From Jannaschia maritima (lineage in GTDB: Bacteria > Pseudomonadota > Alphaproteobacteria > Rhodobacterales > Rhodobacteraceae), in contig NZ_JARGZA010000004.1 in assembly GCF_030973515.1 (NCBI RefSeq), positions 186,001-250,000 on the forward strand: DNA of 64,000 nt. Direction: 5' to 3'. Position numbers and translations under genes: made by a program. Positions 55,736 through 64,000 of this stretch are shown here, in pieces. Numbering within the stretch: position 1 is the stretch's first letter; the number at the start of each line of letters is the position of its first letter. The notes under the pieces are model-generated. The model saw only the letters and a list, made by a program, of their open reading frames with translations. It had not been told where the DNA came from and did not search any database.

Positions 55736-56527
55736 TTACTCCACCCCCCGCACGTCCGGGGTCCGCCATCCCAGGTGCTGGCCGCCATCGACGCAGATCA
55801 GCTGACCCGTCACCGCCTTCGCACCGACCAGATAGCGCAGGGCGTCCGTCACGTCGTCCACGTCCGCGCCCCGCCCCAGCAGGGTGCCCGCGCGCTGCCC
55901 GGCGAAGTGCGCCTCGCTCTGACGATGGCCGCGCAGGGTCGGGCCGGGACCGATCGCGTTGACCCGGATGGCGGGGGCCAGCGCCTGCGCCGCGGTGCGG
56001 GTCAACGTCCACAGGCCCGACTTCGCCAGAGTATAGGTCATGAACTCCGGCGTCAGCCTGCGGACGCGCTGATCGATCATGTTGACGACGCAGGCGGTGG
56101 CCAGCGGTTCGCCGTCGGACGCCGCCGGCGGGGCCTGGCGGGCGAAGTGCTGGATCAGCGTCAGGGGCGCCCGCAGGTTCGACCCCATGTGGCGGTCCCA
56201 GGACCGTCGGTCGGCGGTGGCGATGTCGTCGTGCTCGAAGACGGACGCGTTGTTGACCAGCACGGTCAACGGGCCGCCCAGCGCATCCGCCGCGCGGCCG
56301 ACCAGCGCTTCGGCGGCGCCGGGCTCCAGCAGGTCGGCCTGCAGGGCGGCCCCGCGCCGTCCGCCCCCGCGGATGGCCGAGACCGTCGCCTCCGCCCCGT
56401 CGCGGGAGGTGGCGTAATGCACGGCGACGTCGTGACCCAGTCCCGCCAGCGTCACCGCCATGGCCGCGCCCAGCCGGTCCCCGCCCCCGGTGACGAGCGC
56501 GCGGCCGACGGGGCCGCCGCCGCTCAT
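55736..56527 (-). CDS. SDR-family reductase, pteridine reductase-like
   Basis: This 263-residue short-chain reductase has ALVTGGGDRLGAAMAVTLAGLG, VLVNNASVFEHDD, an intact YTLAKSG catalytic motif and GPTLRG. The NMIDQRVRRLTPEFMTY segment, with Asp where most SDRs have Ser, is typical of the pteridine reductase PTR1/FolM branch (reduces dihydropterins or dihydrofolate). The exact substrate is not proven. The ATG overlaps the upstream antiporter stop by four bases (ATGA). Confidence 0.82.
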   Translation of the reverse strand: MSGGGPVGRALVTGGGDRLGAAMAVTLAGLGHDVAVHYATSRDGAEATVSAIRGGGRRGAALQADLLEPGAAEALVGRAADALGGPLTVLVNNASVFEHDDIATADRRSWDRHMGSNLRAPLTLIQHFARQAPPAASDGEPLATACVVNMIDQRVRRLTPEFMTYTLAKSGLWTLTRTAAQALAPAIRVNAIGPGPTLRGHRQSEAHFAGQRAGTLLGRGADVDDVTDALRYLVGAKAVTGQLICVDGGQHLGWRTPDVRGVE

Positions 56528-57450
56528 GCCAGCACGGTCGCCATGTACGCCACGTAGAGTCCGAACAGCACCGCCCCCCAAAGGCGCGTGATGTCCCGGC
56601 GGAGGAAGACGAAGGGCACGAGCAGCAGCGTCGCCGCCAGCATCACCCACAGGTCGACCTCCAAGAACCCGGCCTCGACCGGGATGGGGCCGACCAGGAC
56701 CGCGACGCCCATGATCGCCAGCAGGTTGAACAGGTTCGACCCGATGACGTTGCCCAGCGCCACGTCCGCATGGCGTCGGATGGCGGCCATCACGGTCGTG
56801 GCCAGTTCGGGCAGGGACGTGCCGATGGCCACCAGGGTCAAGCCGATCACCGCCTCGCTGACGCCGAAGGCCAGCGCGATCTCGGTCGCGCCGCCCACCA
56901 GCAGGCCTGCGCCCAGGGGCAGGCCGATCAGGCCCATCACCAGGAACGCCCCGACCTTCCAGCCGGCCATCGCGTCGTCGGCCCCCTCCACCTCCGCGTC
57001 CTCCTCGCGGGACGACAGGAAGGTGGACAGCAGGATGGCGGTCAGGACGACCAGAAGGACGATCCCGTGCCACCAGACCAGCACGCCCGTGAAGCACAGG
57101 CCGATGAACAGGCTCGTCGCCCCGAGCATCAGCAGATAGTCGCGCCTGACCTCGCACGCGCCGGTGTGCATCGTGGCGATCAGCGCGGGCACGCCAAGCA
57201 CCAGCAGCACGTTCGCCGTGTTCGATCCCACGACGTTGCCCAGGGCCAGGCCCGGGGCGCCGTCCAGGATGGCCTGCACGCTGACCAGCAGTTCCGGGGC
57301 CGACGTGCCGAACGCCACGACCGTCAGGCTGACGACCAAGGCGGGCACGCCCAGTCGCAGGGCCAGGTTGACCGCCCCCTTGACCAGCGCGTCGCCCGCG
57401 AAGATCAGCAGGACCAGGCCCAGGCCGACCTCGATCCATTCCATCAGCAT
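56524..57450 (-). CDS. Calcium/sodium antiporter (CaCA family, YrbG-like)
   Basis: This 308-residue inner-membrane exchanger has the two alpha-repeats: FAGDALVKGAVNLALRLGVP with GTSAPELLVSVQAILDG, GNVVGSNTANVLLVLG; and GTSLPELATTVMAAIRR with GNVIGSNLFNLLAIMG. About ten helices are present, with a charged cytoplasmic loop in the middle (SSREEDAEVEGADDA). It exchanges Na or H for Ca. I chose the ATG at 57450 with GGAAGGG nine bases before it, but 57444 is possible. Confidence 0.93.
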   Translation of the reverse strand: MLMEWIEVGLGLVLLIFAGDALVKGAVNLALRLGVPALVVSLTVVAFGTSAPELLVSVQAILDGAPGLALGNVVGSNTANVLLVLGVPALIATMHTGACEVRRDYLLMLGATSLFIGLCFTGVLVWWHGIVLLVVLTAILLSTFLSSREEDAEVEGADDAMAGWKVGAFLVMGLIGLPLGAGLLVGGATEIALAFGVSEAVIGLTLVAIGTSLPELATTVMAAIRRHADVALGNVIGSNLFNLLAIMGVAVLVGPIPVEAGFLEVDLWVMLAATLLLVPFVFLRRDITRLWGAVLFGLYVAYMATVLA

Positions 57451-57455
57451 CGCCG

Positions 57456-57617
57456 CTATCCCTTCCCGCAGGGGCAGGCGCCGCGTCCGATGCGCGGCGT
57501 CCCGCAGGCGCGGCACTTGGTCCGGGCCAGCGACTTGGGCAGGCGCAGGCGCAGGCGTCCGAACATCGCCAGCACGGCGATGCCGATCAGGAACAGGGTG
57601 ACGATCTTCAGGATCAC
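57456..57617 (-). CDS. 53-residue membrane-anchored zinc-ribbon microprotein
   Basis: The protein reads from a GTG one base after the S49-peptidase stop. It has an N-terminal membrane helix (ILKIVTLFLIGIAVLAMFG), a basic stretch (RLRLRLPKSL) and a Cys-rich C-terminal knuckle (CRACG, then CPCGKG), giving four Cys in the CxxC...CxC pattern. It ends five bases before the antiporter start and carries that gene's ribosome site. It is a real small gene by its packing and composition. Function is unknown; the cysteines suggest a zinc knuckle (inference). Confidence 0.75.
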   Translation of the reverse strand: MILKIVTLFLIGIAVLAMFGRLRLRLPKSLARTKCRACGTPRIGRGACPCGKG

Positions 57618-57618
57618 G

Positions 57619-58425
57619 TCAAAGGCCGTAGCGCGCGCGCATCGCGTGTTCCCGAACCACGTGGGACGCGGCCTCCGCCGCCTCCGCGGCGATGCCGGGC
57701 ATCAGCCGGGCCAGGAGGGGTCGCCGACGCGCGAGCACCCGGAACCGGATGTCCTCGCCGTACAACTCCTTCAGCTTGGGCGCCATGTGCGCGACCCCGT
57801 CCACCAGGCCGGCCGCCACGCCCTCGTCGCCCACGAAGATCTCGCCGGTGAACAGGTCGCGGTCCTCGACCAGACGGGCGCCGCGGCGGGTGCGGACCTG
57901 ATGCTTGAACGCATCGTGGATCTTGGCCTGCAACTGCTTCAGCCGCGCCACGTCCTCCGCGCGCTCTGGACGGAAGGGGTCCAGGATCGACTTGTCCTCC
58001 CCCGCCGTGTGAACGCGCCGCTCCACCCCCAGCTTGCCCAGGGCGTCGACGAAGCCGAAGCCGGCGCTGATGACGCCGATGGACCCGGTGATCGAGCTGT
58101 CGTCGACCCAGATGTCGTCCGCGGCGGTGGCGATCCAGTATCCCCCCGACGCGGCCACGTCCTCCACGAAGGCGTGGACCGGCAGTTCGGTCTCGTCGGC
58201 CAGGCGGCGGATGGCGCCGCCGATCAGGGACGACTGCACCGGCGACCCGCCGGGCGAGTTGATGCGCAGGGCCACCGCCTTGGCGCCCTTGGCCTTGAAC
58301 GCGCGCACCAGCAACGGTCCGACGCTGTCGATGCTCAGACCCCCGCCGCGGATGTTGGCGGCGATCACGCCCGACAGCGACACGACGGAGACGAACGGCT
58401 TCTTGCGGAGGGAAGGCAGTTTCAT
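57619..58425 (-). CDS. S49 family serine peptidase (SppA/SohB-like)
   Basis: This 268-residue signal-peptide-peptidase-type enzyme has LRINSPGGSPVQSSLI, the nucleophile Ser in VEDVAASGGYWIATAADDIW, SITGSIGVI and the catalytic Lys in AGEDKSILDPF. It has no clear membrane helix, so it may be a short cytoplasmic or peripherally bound type. The ATG at 58425 (MKLPSLRKKPFVSVV) fits the family; the open frame before it is not used. The stop is one base from the microprotein start. Confidence 0.9.
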   Translation of the reverse strand: MKLPSLRKKPFVSVVSLSGVIAANIRGGGLSIDSVGPLLVRAFKAKGAKAVALRINSPGGSPVQSSLIGGAIRRLADETELPVHAFVEDVAASGGYWIATAADDIWVDDSSITGSIGVISAGFGFVDALGKLGVERRVHTAGEDKSILDPFRPERAEDVARLKQLQAKIHDAFKHQVRTRRGARLVEDRDLFTGEIFVGDEGVAAGLVDGVAHMAPKLKELYGEDIRFRVLARRRPLLARLMPGIAAEAAEAASHVVREHAMRARYGL

Positions 58426-58512
58426 GGGCGCGATGTAGAGCCGCGGACGAAGGGTCACAAGGCGGGGCCGGATCTGCGGCGGCCGGGGACGCGACGCCCC
58501 CGAGCCGGAAGG

Positions 58513-59625
58513 CTATCGCACGACCAGCTCCGCATGCAGCGCGCCGGCGGCCTTGATCGTCTGCAGGATGTCGATCATGTCGCGCGACGATACGCCGAGC
58601 GCGTTCAACCCGTCGATGACCTGCGCCAGCGACGTGCCGCCCTGGACGATCGACAAGCCCGGGCCCGCCTCCTCCGCGATGCCCGCGGCGGTGCGCGGGA
58701 CGACAACGGTGTCCCCGTCGGCGAAGGGGTTGGGCTGCGACACGAGCGGGGCCTCCTCGACGCGCAGGGTCAGATTGTTCTGGCTGACCGCGACCTCGCT
58801 GATGCGGACGTCGGACCCCATCACGATGGTCCCGGACTTCTGGTCCACCACGACCCGGGCGCGGCGCTCCGGCGCGATCTCCAGGTTCTCCAGCCGCGAG
58901 ATCAGGTGCGCGGGCGACGGCACGCCGCTGCGCGCGACGTCCACCACGACGGTGCCCGCGTCGGTCATCACCGCCGCGCCGGTGCCGACGGCCCGGTTGA
59001 TGACGGCCTCGATCCGCGCGGCGGTGGTGAAGTCGGCCTCCCGCAGGGCCAGCCGCATCTGCGACATGTCCGCGAAGGTGAAGTCCACCTCCCGCTCGAC
59101 CCGCGCGCCCGAACTGATGATCCCCGCCGTGGGGACCCCTTCGGTGACGGTTGCGGCGTCCCCGCCGGCGGTCACCCCGCCCGACACGACCGTGCCCTGC
59201 GCCACCGCATAGACGTCGCCGTCCGCGGCGGTCAGCGGCGTCATCACCAGGGTCCCGCCCAGCAGGCTCTCGGCGTCGCCGATGGCGGATATGGTCACGT
59301 CGATGCGGCTGCCGGTGCGCGCGAAGGGCGGCAGGACGGCGGTGACGATCACCGCGGCCACGTTCTTGGGCCGGGACTGCTCGCCGGTCACGTTGACGCC
59401 CATCCGTTCGAGGATCGACGTCATGATCTCCTCGGTGAAGGGCGCGTTGCGCAGCCCGTCCCCCGTGCCGTTCAGCCCCACCACCAGGCCGTAGCCGACC
59501 AGGTCGTTGCCGCGCACCCCGCCGAAATCGACCAGGTCCTTCAGGCGGATGCCCTGCGCCGTGGCGGTCAGGGGATGGATCAGTGCGATCAGGAGGATCA
59601 GCGCCGTTCTGGCGATGCGACCCAT
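58513..59625 (-). CDS. flgI: Flagellar P-ring protein FlgI
   Basis: FlgI forms the P-ring bushing in the peptidoglycan around the flagellar rod. The 370-residue protein has a signal peptide (ARTALILLIALIHPLTATAQ) and then IRLKDLVDFGGVRGNDLVGY, GLNGTGDGLRNAPFTEEI and the ending DMIDILQTIKAAGALHAELVV, typical of the family. It follows flgL by 18 bases. It is the last flagellar gene seen in this leftward run. Confidence 0.96.
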   Translation of the reverse strand: MGRIARTALILLIALIHPLTATAQGIRLKDLVDFGGVRGNDLVGYGLVVGLNGTGDGLRNAPFTEEIMTSILERMGVNVTGEQSRPKNVAAVIVTAVLPPFARTGSRIDVTISAIGDAESLLGGTLVMTPLTAADGDVYAVAQGTVVSGGVTAGGDAATVTEGVPTAGIISSGARVEREVDFTFADMSQMRLALREADFTTAARIEAVINRAVGTGAAVMTDAGTVVVDVARSGVPSPAHLISRLENLEIAPERRARVVVDQKSGTIVMGSDVRISEVAVSQNNLTLRVEEAPLVSQPNPFADGDTVVVPRTAAGIAEEAGPGLSIVQGGTSLAQVIDGLNALGVSSRDMIDILQTIKAAGALHAELVVR

Positions 59626-59643
59626 ATGGCGTCTCCGGTGTGG

Positions 59644-60648
59644 TTAGAGATAGTCGGTCAGGCGCAGGCGGGACAGGCGCGCGGTCAGCGTATAGACGGT
59701 CTCCAGCCGCGCGGTCTCCTCCTCCAGGCGAACGGCCGATCCGTAGGGATCCGCGCCGATCAGGTCGCTGCGCCGCCGCTCCGCGTCCGCGCGGTCGCCG
59801 GCCAGGCGGTCGGCGGCCATCTGCAGGCGCGACTCGACCTCGCCCACGCGGGCGCGGACGTCGATGGCGGCCTCCTCCACGTTGGACAGGCCGGACTGGA
59901 AGCGTCCGCTCAGGGCGACGCGCACGTCCGCGGCCGGCACGTCCGACGACGCGGCCGCGTAGATCTGGCCCAGCCCCTCGAAGATCCGCATCATGTCGGG
60001 GCTCGTCGCCGTGACGTCCCAGGCCACGGTCTCGTCGGGGCCGGTGTGCAGCGACAGCGAGCCGGGCGTCCCGGCGGTGACGTGGTTCGCCGCGAACCCG
60101 CCGCCCGCGGCGAAGAAGGCGGTGACGGTGGCCTCCACCGCGACCGGGTCGGTCATGCCCGCCACGGCGGCGTCGAGCGCGGCCACGACGTCGGCTCCGG
60201 CGTCCAGCGGCCCCGCATCCGCGCGGCCCGCGCCGAAGACGGACCGTCCGTCCGACCGGGCGCCCATCGCGTCGATCGCGCGCGTCAACGCCTGGCCCGC
60301 ATCGTCCTTCAGGCGGTCCAGGTCGGGCTCCGCCCCGCCGGAGATGCCGGGCTTGAGCACCTCGCGCAGCGCGCCGACGTCCATCATGATGCGGTCCACC
60401 GCTTCGCCGCCGCGCTGGGCGTGGCGCTGGCCCGCACCCACGGCGAGCGCCAGGCTCTCGTTCAGGGCGATGTCGCGTTCCGCGTCGGCCAGGGCGCTGA
60501 AGTCGTGGCGCACGGCGGCGCCGGCATCGGCGATCCGGCCCGTGGCCAGTTGCTGCGACAGGACCTTGATCTGGTCGCGCGTGTCCCGTCCGGGACCGGA
60601 CAGCGCGTGGACCAGCGAGGTCGGCAGCCCGAGGTTGGAGAAGGTCAT
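59644..60648 (-). CDS. flgL: Flagellar hook-filament junction protein FlgL
   Basis: This 334-residue protein of the flagellin/FlgL fold has an N-terminal helix (HALSGPGRDTRDQIKVLSQQ) and a C-terminal helix (AVRLEEETARLETVYTLTAR, then LSRLRLTDYL) that pair as in flagellin. The middle is Ala/Gly/Asp-rich and variable. Family similarity is weaker than for its neighbours, but its position directly after flgK (4 bases apart) and both end helices support FlgL. Confidence 0.85.
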   Translation of the reverse strand: MTFSNLGLPTSLVHALSGPGRDTRDQIKVLSQQLATGRIADAGAAVRHDFSALADAERDIALNESLALAVGAGQRHAQRGGEAVDRIMMDVGALREVLKPGISGGAEPDLDRLKDDAGQALTRAIDAMGARSDGRSVFGAGRADAGPLDAGADVVAALDAAVAGMTDPVAVEATVTAFFAAGGGFAANHVTAGTPGSLSLHTGPDETVAWDVTATSPDMMRIFEGLGQIYAAASSDVPAADVRVALSGRFQSGLSNVEEAAIDVRARVGEVESRLQMAADRLAGDRADAERRRSDLIGADPYGSAVRLEEETARLETVYTLTARLSRLRLTDYL

Positions 60649-60652
60649 CGGC

Positions 60653-62080
60653 TCAGATCCTCGTCAATCGGTCCATCATCTGGTCGACGGCCTCCACCAC
60701 CTTGGCGGCGGCGGCATAGGATTGCTCGACCTCGATCAGGCGTCGCATCTCCTCGTCGATGTCGACGTCGTTCTCCGCATCGCGCGAGCGGGCGGCGTTG
60801 GCGGCCGCGACGCTCAGGTCGCGGTCGGTGGAGGCCTGCCCGCGGGCGTGGCTGAACAGCGACTTCAGCGCGGCGGCGTGCCCGTCCAGGTCGCGCGGCG
60901 CGGCACCCAGGGTGGCGTTCTGCGGCGCCGCCAGGTCGGTGAACGCGTCCAGCATCGTTTCCAGGTTGCCGGGCGCCGCGGCGGGGTCGGGGGCCGTGGG
61001 CACCAGGCCGTCGCGCAGCTTCCAATGCGTGCCGGGGCTGTCGCCGCGATAGGGGGCGTTGACCTCCAGGGTCCCCGCCAGGCCCGCGCCACCGGCGGGG
61101 ACGCGACCATCCAGGAACAGGGCCGGCGCGCCGCGCGCGGGGTCCTGCGACACGGCGAACCGTCCGACCAGCTCATCGGCGAAGGCGTCCAACTGCGTCT
61201 GCGCGTCCACCGTGGCGACGTCGCGGACGTGGAACAGGGCTTCCAGCCGGCCGCCGCCCACATGCCCGAAGCCACCCTGCGCGGACACGTCGTGGCCGAG
61301 CACCTGCAGGCCCTTCAGGCCGTTGCCCAGCGTCCGGTCCGGCGTGACGTCGGCGGTCTGCGCGAACGTCACCTCCTTCGCGCTGCCGTCCAGGAGGATC
61401 TGCCCCCCCTTGCTGACGATCGCCACCGCGCCGAAGTCGCGCGGCAGGACCGTGATGTCGACCTGCTGGGCGATGCGGTCCAGGACCAGCGTGCGCTGAT
61501 CCTCGAAGGTCGCCGTCTCGCCGCCCACGGCGGCGTGCTGCACGATCTTCTGGTTCAGGGTCACCACGCTGTGCAGGTCGGCGTTCAAGGACGCGACCTC
61601 GCGCCCGATCCGCACCTCCGTTTCGCGGCGGATGTCCTGCACCTCGCGCGCCGCCGCGTTGATGCCGTCGGCCACGCCCTCCGCCGCGGCGGACACCGCC
61701 GCCAGCCGCTGGGCGGAGCCGGGCTGCGTGGTGGCGTCGAACACGGCGCCTTGCAGCGCGGTCAGCCGGCCGGACAGCGAGGCGGGGTCCCCGGGCTCGC
61801 CCAGGGCGGCGTCGATGCGGTTCCAGAAGCCCGTCTTGACGTCGGCCCGGGCCTCCCGGCCCTCCGACTCGCGGCGCAAGGTGGTCGAGACGGTGTTCTC
61901 GTTGCGGATCACCTCCGTCCGGCTGCCGGGCACGTGGGGCGAGATGGGGGTGACGTCCAGCGACCGGCGGGCGTAGCCGGGGCGCCCGGCATTGGCCACG
62001 TTCGTCGCCACGACCTCCGCCCGCTTGGACGCGATGCCGAGGCCGTTGACGGCGTTCGTCAGTGCGAGGGACAGGGACAT
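60653..62080 (-). CDS. flgK: Flagellar hook-associated protein FlgK
   Basis: FlgK joins hook and filament. The 475-residue protein starts with LSLALTNAVNGLGIASKRAE and VVATNVANAGRPGYARR (the conserved hook/rod N-terminus) and ends with VDIDEEMRRLIEVEQSYAAA followed by AKVVEAVDQMMDRL. The middle domain is variable. It follows flgE by 31 bases. Confidence 0.95.
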   Translation of the reverse strand: MSLSLALTNAVNGLGIASKRAEVVATNVANAGRPGYARRSLDVTPISPHVPGSRTEVIRNENTVSTTLRRESEGREARADVKTGFWNRIDAALGEPGDPASLSGRLTALQGAVFDATTQPGSAQRLAAVSAAAEGVADGINAAAREVQDIRRETEVRIGREVASLNADLHSVVTLNQKIVQHAAVGGETATFEDQRTLVLDRIAQQVDITVLPRDFGAVAIVSKGGQILLDGSAKEVTFAQTADVTPDRTLGNGLKGLQVLGHDVSAQGGFGHVGGGRLEALFHVRDVATVDAQTQLDAFADELVGRFAVSQDPARGAPALFLDGRVPAGGAGLAGTLEVNAPYRGDSPGTHWKLRDGLVPTAPDPAAAPGNLETMLDAFTDLAAPQNATLGAAPRDLDGHAAALKSLFSHARGQASTDRDLSVAAANAARSRDAENDVDIDEEMRRLIEVEQSYAAAAKVVEAVDQMMDRLTRI

Positions 62081-62111
62081 GGCGGAACGACCTTTCTAGG
62101 GGGTGCCGGGA

Positions 62112-63521
62112 TCAGCGCTTGATGTTGGTGGTTTCCTGCAGCATCTCGTCGACGGTCTGGATGACCTTCGCGTTCGAGTTGTAGGCCCGCTGCGTCTGGA
62201 TCAGGGCGGTCAGCTCGCCCGCGACGTCGGTGGCGCTCTCCTCGCGGGCGAAGCCCACGATGTCGCCCACGGGACCGTCGCCCGCGTCCCACAGATAGAA
62301 CGCGCCGGACTCGCCCGAAACCTGGTAGGTCTGGTTCGGCAGGGCCGCCAGGCCGTTCGCGTTCGGCACGTCGATGATCGGCACCTGATAGATGACGCGG
62401 CTGAAGCCCGTGTCGTAGATCGCGTGCAGATAGCCGTTCGCGTCCGCCTCGATCGTGGCCAGGTTGCCCACGGGGCTGCCGTCCTTCGTGATGGAGACGG
62501 GGGCGAAGACGTCCGACAGCTGCGACAGGCCGCGGGCGACGCCGGGCCGGCCGATGTCCAGCTCGACCTGGGCCGCGGGCGCGGCGATCTGCAGCGTGAT
62601 CAGGCCGGTCTGGGCGTCGTAGGCGCCCTTGAACTGGTTGCCCGCCGTGACCGGGTCGGTATCGACGGGGGTGACCGTCTTGATGGTGCCGCCCTGCGTG
62701 GTGGTGTCGTCGAACTGGATCTCGAACTTGCCGGCGACCTCGTTCGTCTCCTTCTGGACGACGGTCATCAGCCACTTGTTCGTGTTCGTGTCCGTCGCCG
62801 TGGCCGCGTGGTACGGCTCGAAGGCCACGTCGAAGTTCAGGGTCTCGCCGAGGTTCCCGAAGTATTCCAGCTGCATCGAGATCGGATCGCCCAGCTCCTC
62901 CTTCGGGGTCACCGGGTTGGGGCCGGGGTTGGGGTTTGGGATGACCGTCGCCTTGGCCGGGTCGTGCGCCGTGATCGAGGCGGGCAGGTTCACGCCGAGG
63001 TTGATGCGCGTCGTCGCGTCGCCCTCGTACTGGTTGGCGTCCACGCGCACGGGCTCCAGGTCGGTGGCCGTGTCCCGCGCGACCGCGCCGATCTCGCCGT
63101 CCTGCGTGGCGGGCCACCCCATCAGGACCTGGCCGCTGTCGGTCACCAGATAGCCGTTGGCATCCGGCTTGAACGATCCCGTGGTGGTCATCCGCAGGGG
63201 CACGCCGCCGCCGGACAGCGATTCGACGGACGAGATGGGCGTGACCGGAAGGAAGCCGCGTCCGCCGATGGCGAAGTCCGTTGGGTTCGCGGTCGTGATC
63301 AATGTGCCGCGCTGCGTGACCTCGCGGCCCGTCGTCACGCGCACGCCGCCGGCGGAATAGGTGCCGCGCGACTGGTCGATGACCAGGCTGTGGAAGTCCG
63401 CGACCGCCCGCTTGTACCCATAGGTCGAGCTGTTGGCGATGTTGTCCGAGATCGTGGCCAGCTTCGTGGAGTTCACGTTCAGGCCCGTGACGCCGGCGTT
63501 CAGCGAGGAGGAGATCGTCAT
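62112..63521 (-). CDS. flgE: Flagellar hook protein FlgE
   Basis: FlgE polymerises into the hook. The 469-residue protein has the N-terminal ISSSLNAGVTGLNVNSTKLA with TISDNIANSSTYGYKR, then ANPTDFAIGGRGFLPV and MTTTGSFKPDANGYLV, and the C-terminal FAREESATDVAGELTALIQT with QRAYNSNAKVIQTVDEML. The ATG at 63521 (MTISSS) is preceded by AAAGGGACG. A CtrA-like site lies 110 bases upstream. The longer frame upstream is not used. Confidence 0.96.
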   Translation of the reverse strand: MTISSSLNAGVTGLNVNSTKLATISDNIANSSTYGYKRAVADFHSLVIDQSRGTYSAGGVRVTTGREVTQRGTLITTANPTDFAIGGRGFLPVTPISSVESLSGGGVPLRMTTTGSFKPDANGYLVTDSGQVLMGWPATQDGEIGAVARDTATDLEPVRVDANQYEGDATTRINLGVNLPASITAHDPAKATVIPNPNPGPNPVTPKEELGDPISMQLEYFGNLGETLNFDVAFEPYHAATATDTNTNKWLMTVVQKETNEVAGKFEIQFDDTTTQGGTIKTVTPVDTDPVTAGNQFKGAYDAQTGLITLQIAAPAAQVELDIGRPGVARGLSQLSDVFAPVSITKDGSPVGNLATIEADANGYLHAIYDTGFSRVIYQVPIIDVPNANGLAALPNQTYQVSGESGAFYLWDAGDGPVGDIVGFAREESATDVAGELTALIQTQRAYNSNAKVIQTVDEMLQETTNIKR

Positions 63522-63630
63522 GTCGTCCCTTTCGTCTTCCTTGGGCCGGCCCTGGGTGGGGGTCCGGCCAGCCGCACGCCCGTTCTGGGGTGCGCGGCGT
63601 CCGAATCGTGCCCTGTGTCGGGCGCGGGGG

Positions 63631-63647
63631 GTTAAGGGCGCGCTAAC
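63631..63647 (-). promoter_or_regulatory. CtrA-like binding site upstream of flgE
   Basis: GTTAAGGGCGCGCTAAC on the plus strand reads GTTAG-N7-TTAAC on the minus strand, one base from the CtrA consensus TTAA-N7-TTAAC. It lies 110 bases before flgE, in the gap after motB. CtrA controls flagellar genes in Rhodobacterales (established), so the site is well placed. Confidence 0.6.
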
Positions 63648-63702
63648 GGCGCCCGGCGGGGTTGCATCGCAATCGAGCGATGGACGGCGGGGCGGTCGGG
63701 CG

Positions 63703-63999
63703 TCACGCGCCGTTCCGCAGCAGGATGATCTCGACGCGATTGTTGCGCGGATCGATCGCGGGGTCGGTGGATGGGCTGCGGTCGCCATGCGACGTCACGC
63801 GGCGCAGGCGCGCGGGCTCCAGTCCCGCGGCGACGATCAGGCGGCGCAGGGCGTCGGCGCGGTCGCGCGACATCTCCCAGACCGGCACGGCGCGCTGGAC
63901 CAGGGGGGCCCGCGCCATGTGCGCGGCCAGGGCCACGCCGCCGTCGGCGCGGTCCGCCTCCTCCACGACGGTGGCGATCAGACGCTCCATCAGGGGGGT
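63703..63999 (-). CDS. motB: Flagellar motor protein MotB, C-terminal part
   Basis: The C-terminal ~98 residues of an OmpA/MotB-type peptidoglycan-binding domain are present; the frame is open to the window edge, so the start lies beyond it. It has MSRDRADALRRLIVAAGL, LRRVTSHGDRSPSTDPAIDP and the RNNRVEIILLRNGA end, the family's conserved Arg-x-Asn-Arg-Val-Glu-Ile strand. The flgE-flgK-flgL-flgI run directly downstream makes MotB more likely than a general OmpA protein. Confidence 0.75.
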   Translation of the reverse strand, partial: TPLMERLIATVVEEADRADGGVALAAHMARAPLVQRAVPVWEMSRDRADALRRLIVAAGLEPARLRRVTSHGDRSPSTDPAIDPRNNRVEIILLRNGA

Positions 64000-64000
64000 G

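Noticed and set aside
55725-55739. TTAA-N7-TTAC, another CtrA-like match
   Set aside because: It overlaps the end of the SDR gene and is about 310 bases from the nearest start (uvrC); probably chance.

Overview
The window is very GC-rich chromosomal DNA from an alphaproteobacterium, most likely a member of the Rhodobacteraceae/Roseobacter group. The basis is gene content and order: pyrB with a degenerate pyrC' and plsY, moaE-moaD-pgsA-uvrC, motB-flgE-flgK-flgL-flgI, atpH-A-G-D-C without the Fo genes, plant-type glutamate-cysteine ligase, a DUF2125 protein, and CtrA-like sites. No species can be named from the sequence alone. No rRNA, tRNA, CRISPR array, intact insertion sequence or phage was seen.

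Layout. 1-10.1 kb: heme synthesis (hemE 3' part, hemF), an FAD oxidoreductase, an endonuclease/exonuclease/phosphatase protein, a secreted D-Ala-D-Ala carboxypeptidase, a quinone reductase, an OmpA/BON-like envelope protein with a small membrane coiled-coil partner, and ubiA. 10-19 kb: rsmE, glutamate-cysteine ligase, then a leftward coupled cluster pyrB / tail-anchored protein / pyrC' / plsY / small protein / fosA, then rightward degenerate UDG, yghU and moaB. 19.4-24.2 kb: a two-gene RND efflux system. 24.2-26.5 kb: an accessory patch with the C-terminal scrap of an LHH-type nuclease toxin, two SUKH immunity-like genes (three SUKH domains) and a small ATP-grasp-like protein. 26.5-30.4 kb: an SDR, an RsmC-like methyltransferase with a probable CTG start, clpS, a HAD phosphatase and GAPDH. 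30.6-35.9 kb: the F1 ATP synthase operon with an extra 74-residue coiled-coil gene between atpG and atpD. 36-41 kb: a small membrane protein, a methyltransferase, a GNAT, gloB and clpA, closed by a strong terminator. 41.1-46 kb: a type III restriction-modification island, bracketed by 13-bp inverted repeats. 46-51.3 kb: DUF2125, ChaC, and a MotA/ExbB-like plus giant coiled-coil OmpA pair. 51.3-52.1 kb: a non-coding, repeat-rich stretch. 52-57.4 kb: moaE, moaD, pgsA, uvrC, an SDR, a Ca/Na antiporter, a 53-residue zinc-ribbon microprotein and an S49 peptidase. 58.5-64 kb: flagellar flgI, flgL, flgK, flgE and the end of motB, with a CtrA-like site upstream of flgE.

Most genes are housekeeping and are packed with 1-8 base overlaps, which suggests strong translational coupling. 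Several proteins look like catalytically dead family members (PyrC', the UDG, one SDR). The strongest accessory signals are the orphan toxin tail with its immunity genes, the restriction island with a compositionally foreign recognition domain, and the standalone stator-like pair whose predicted coiled coil is far longer than a periplasm is deep.
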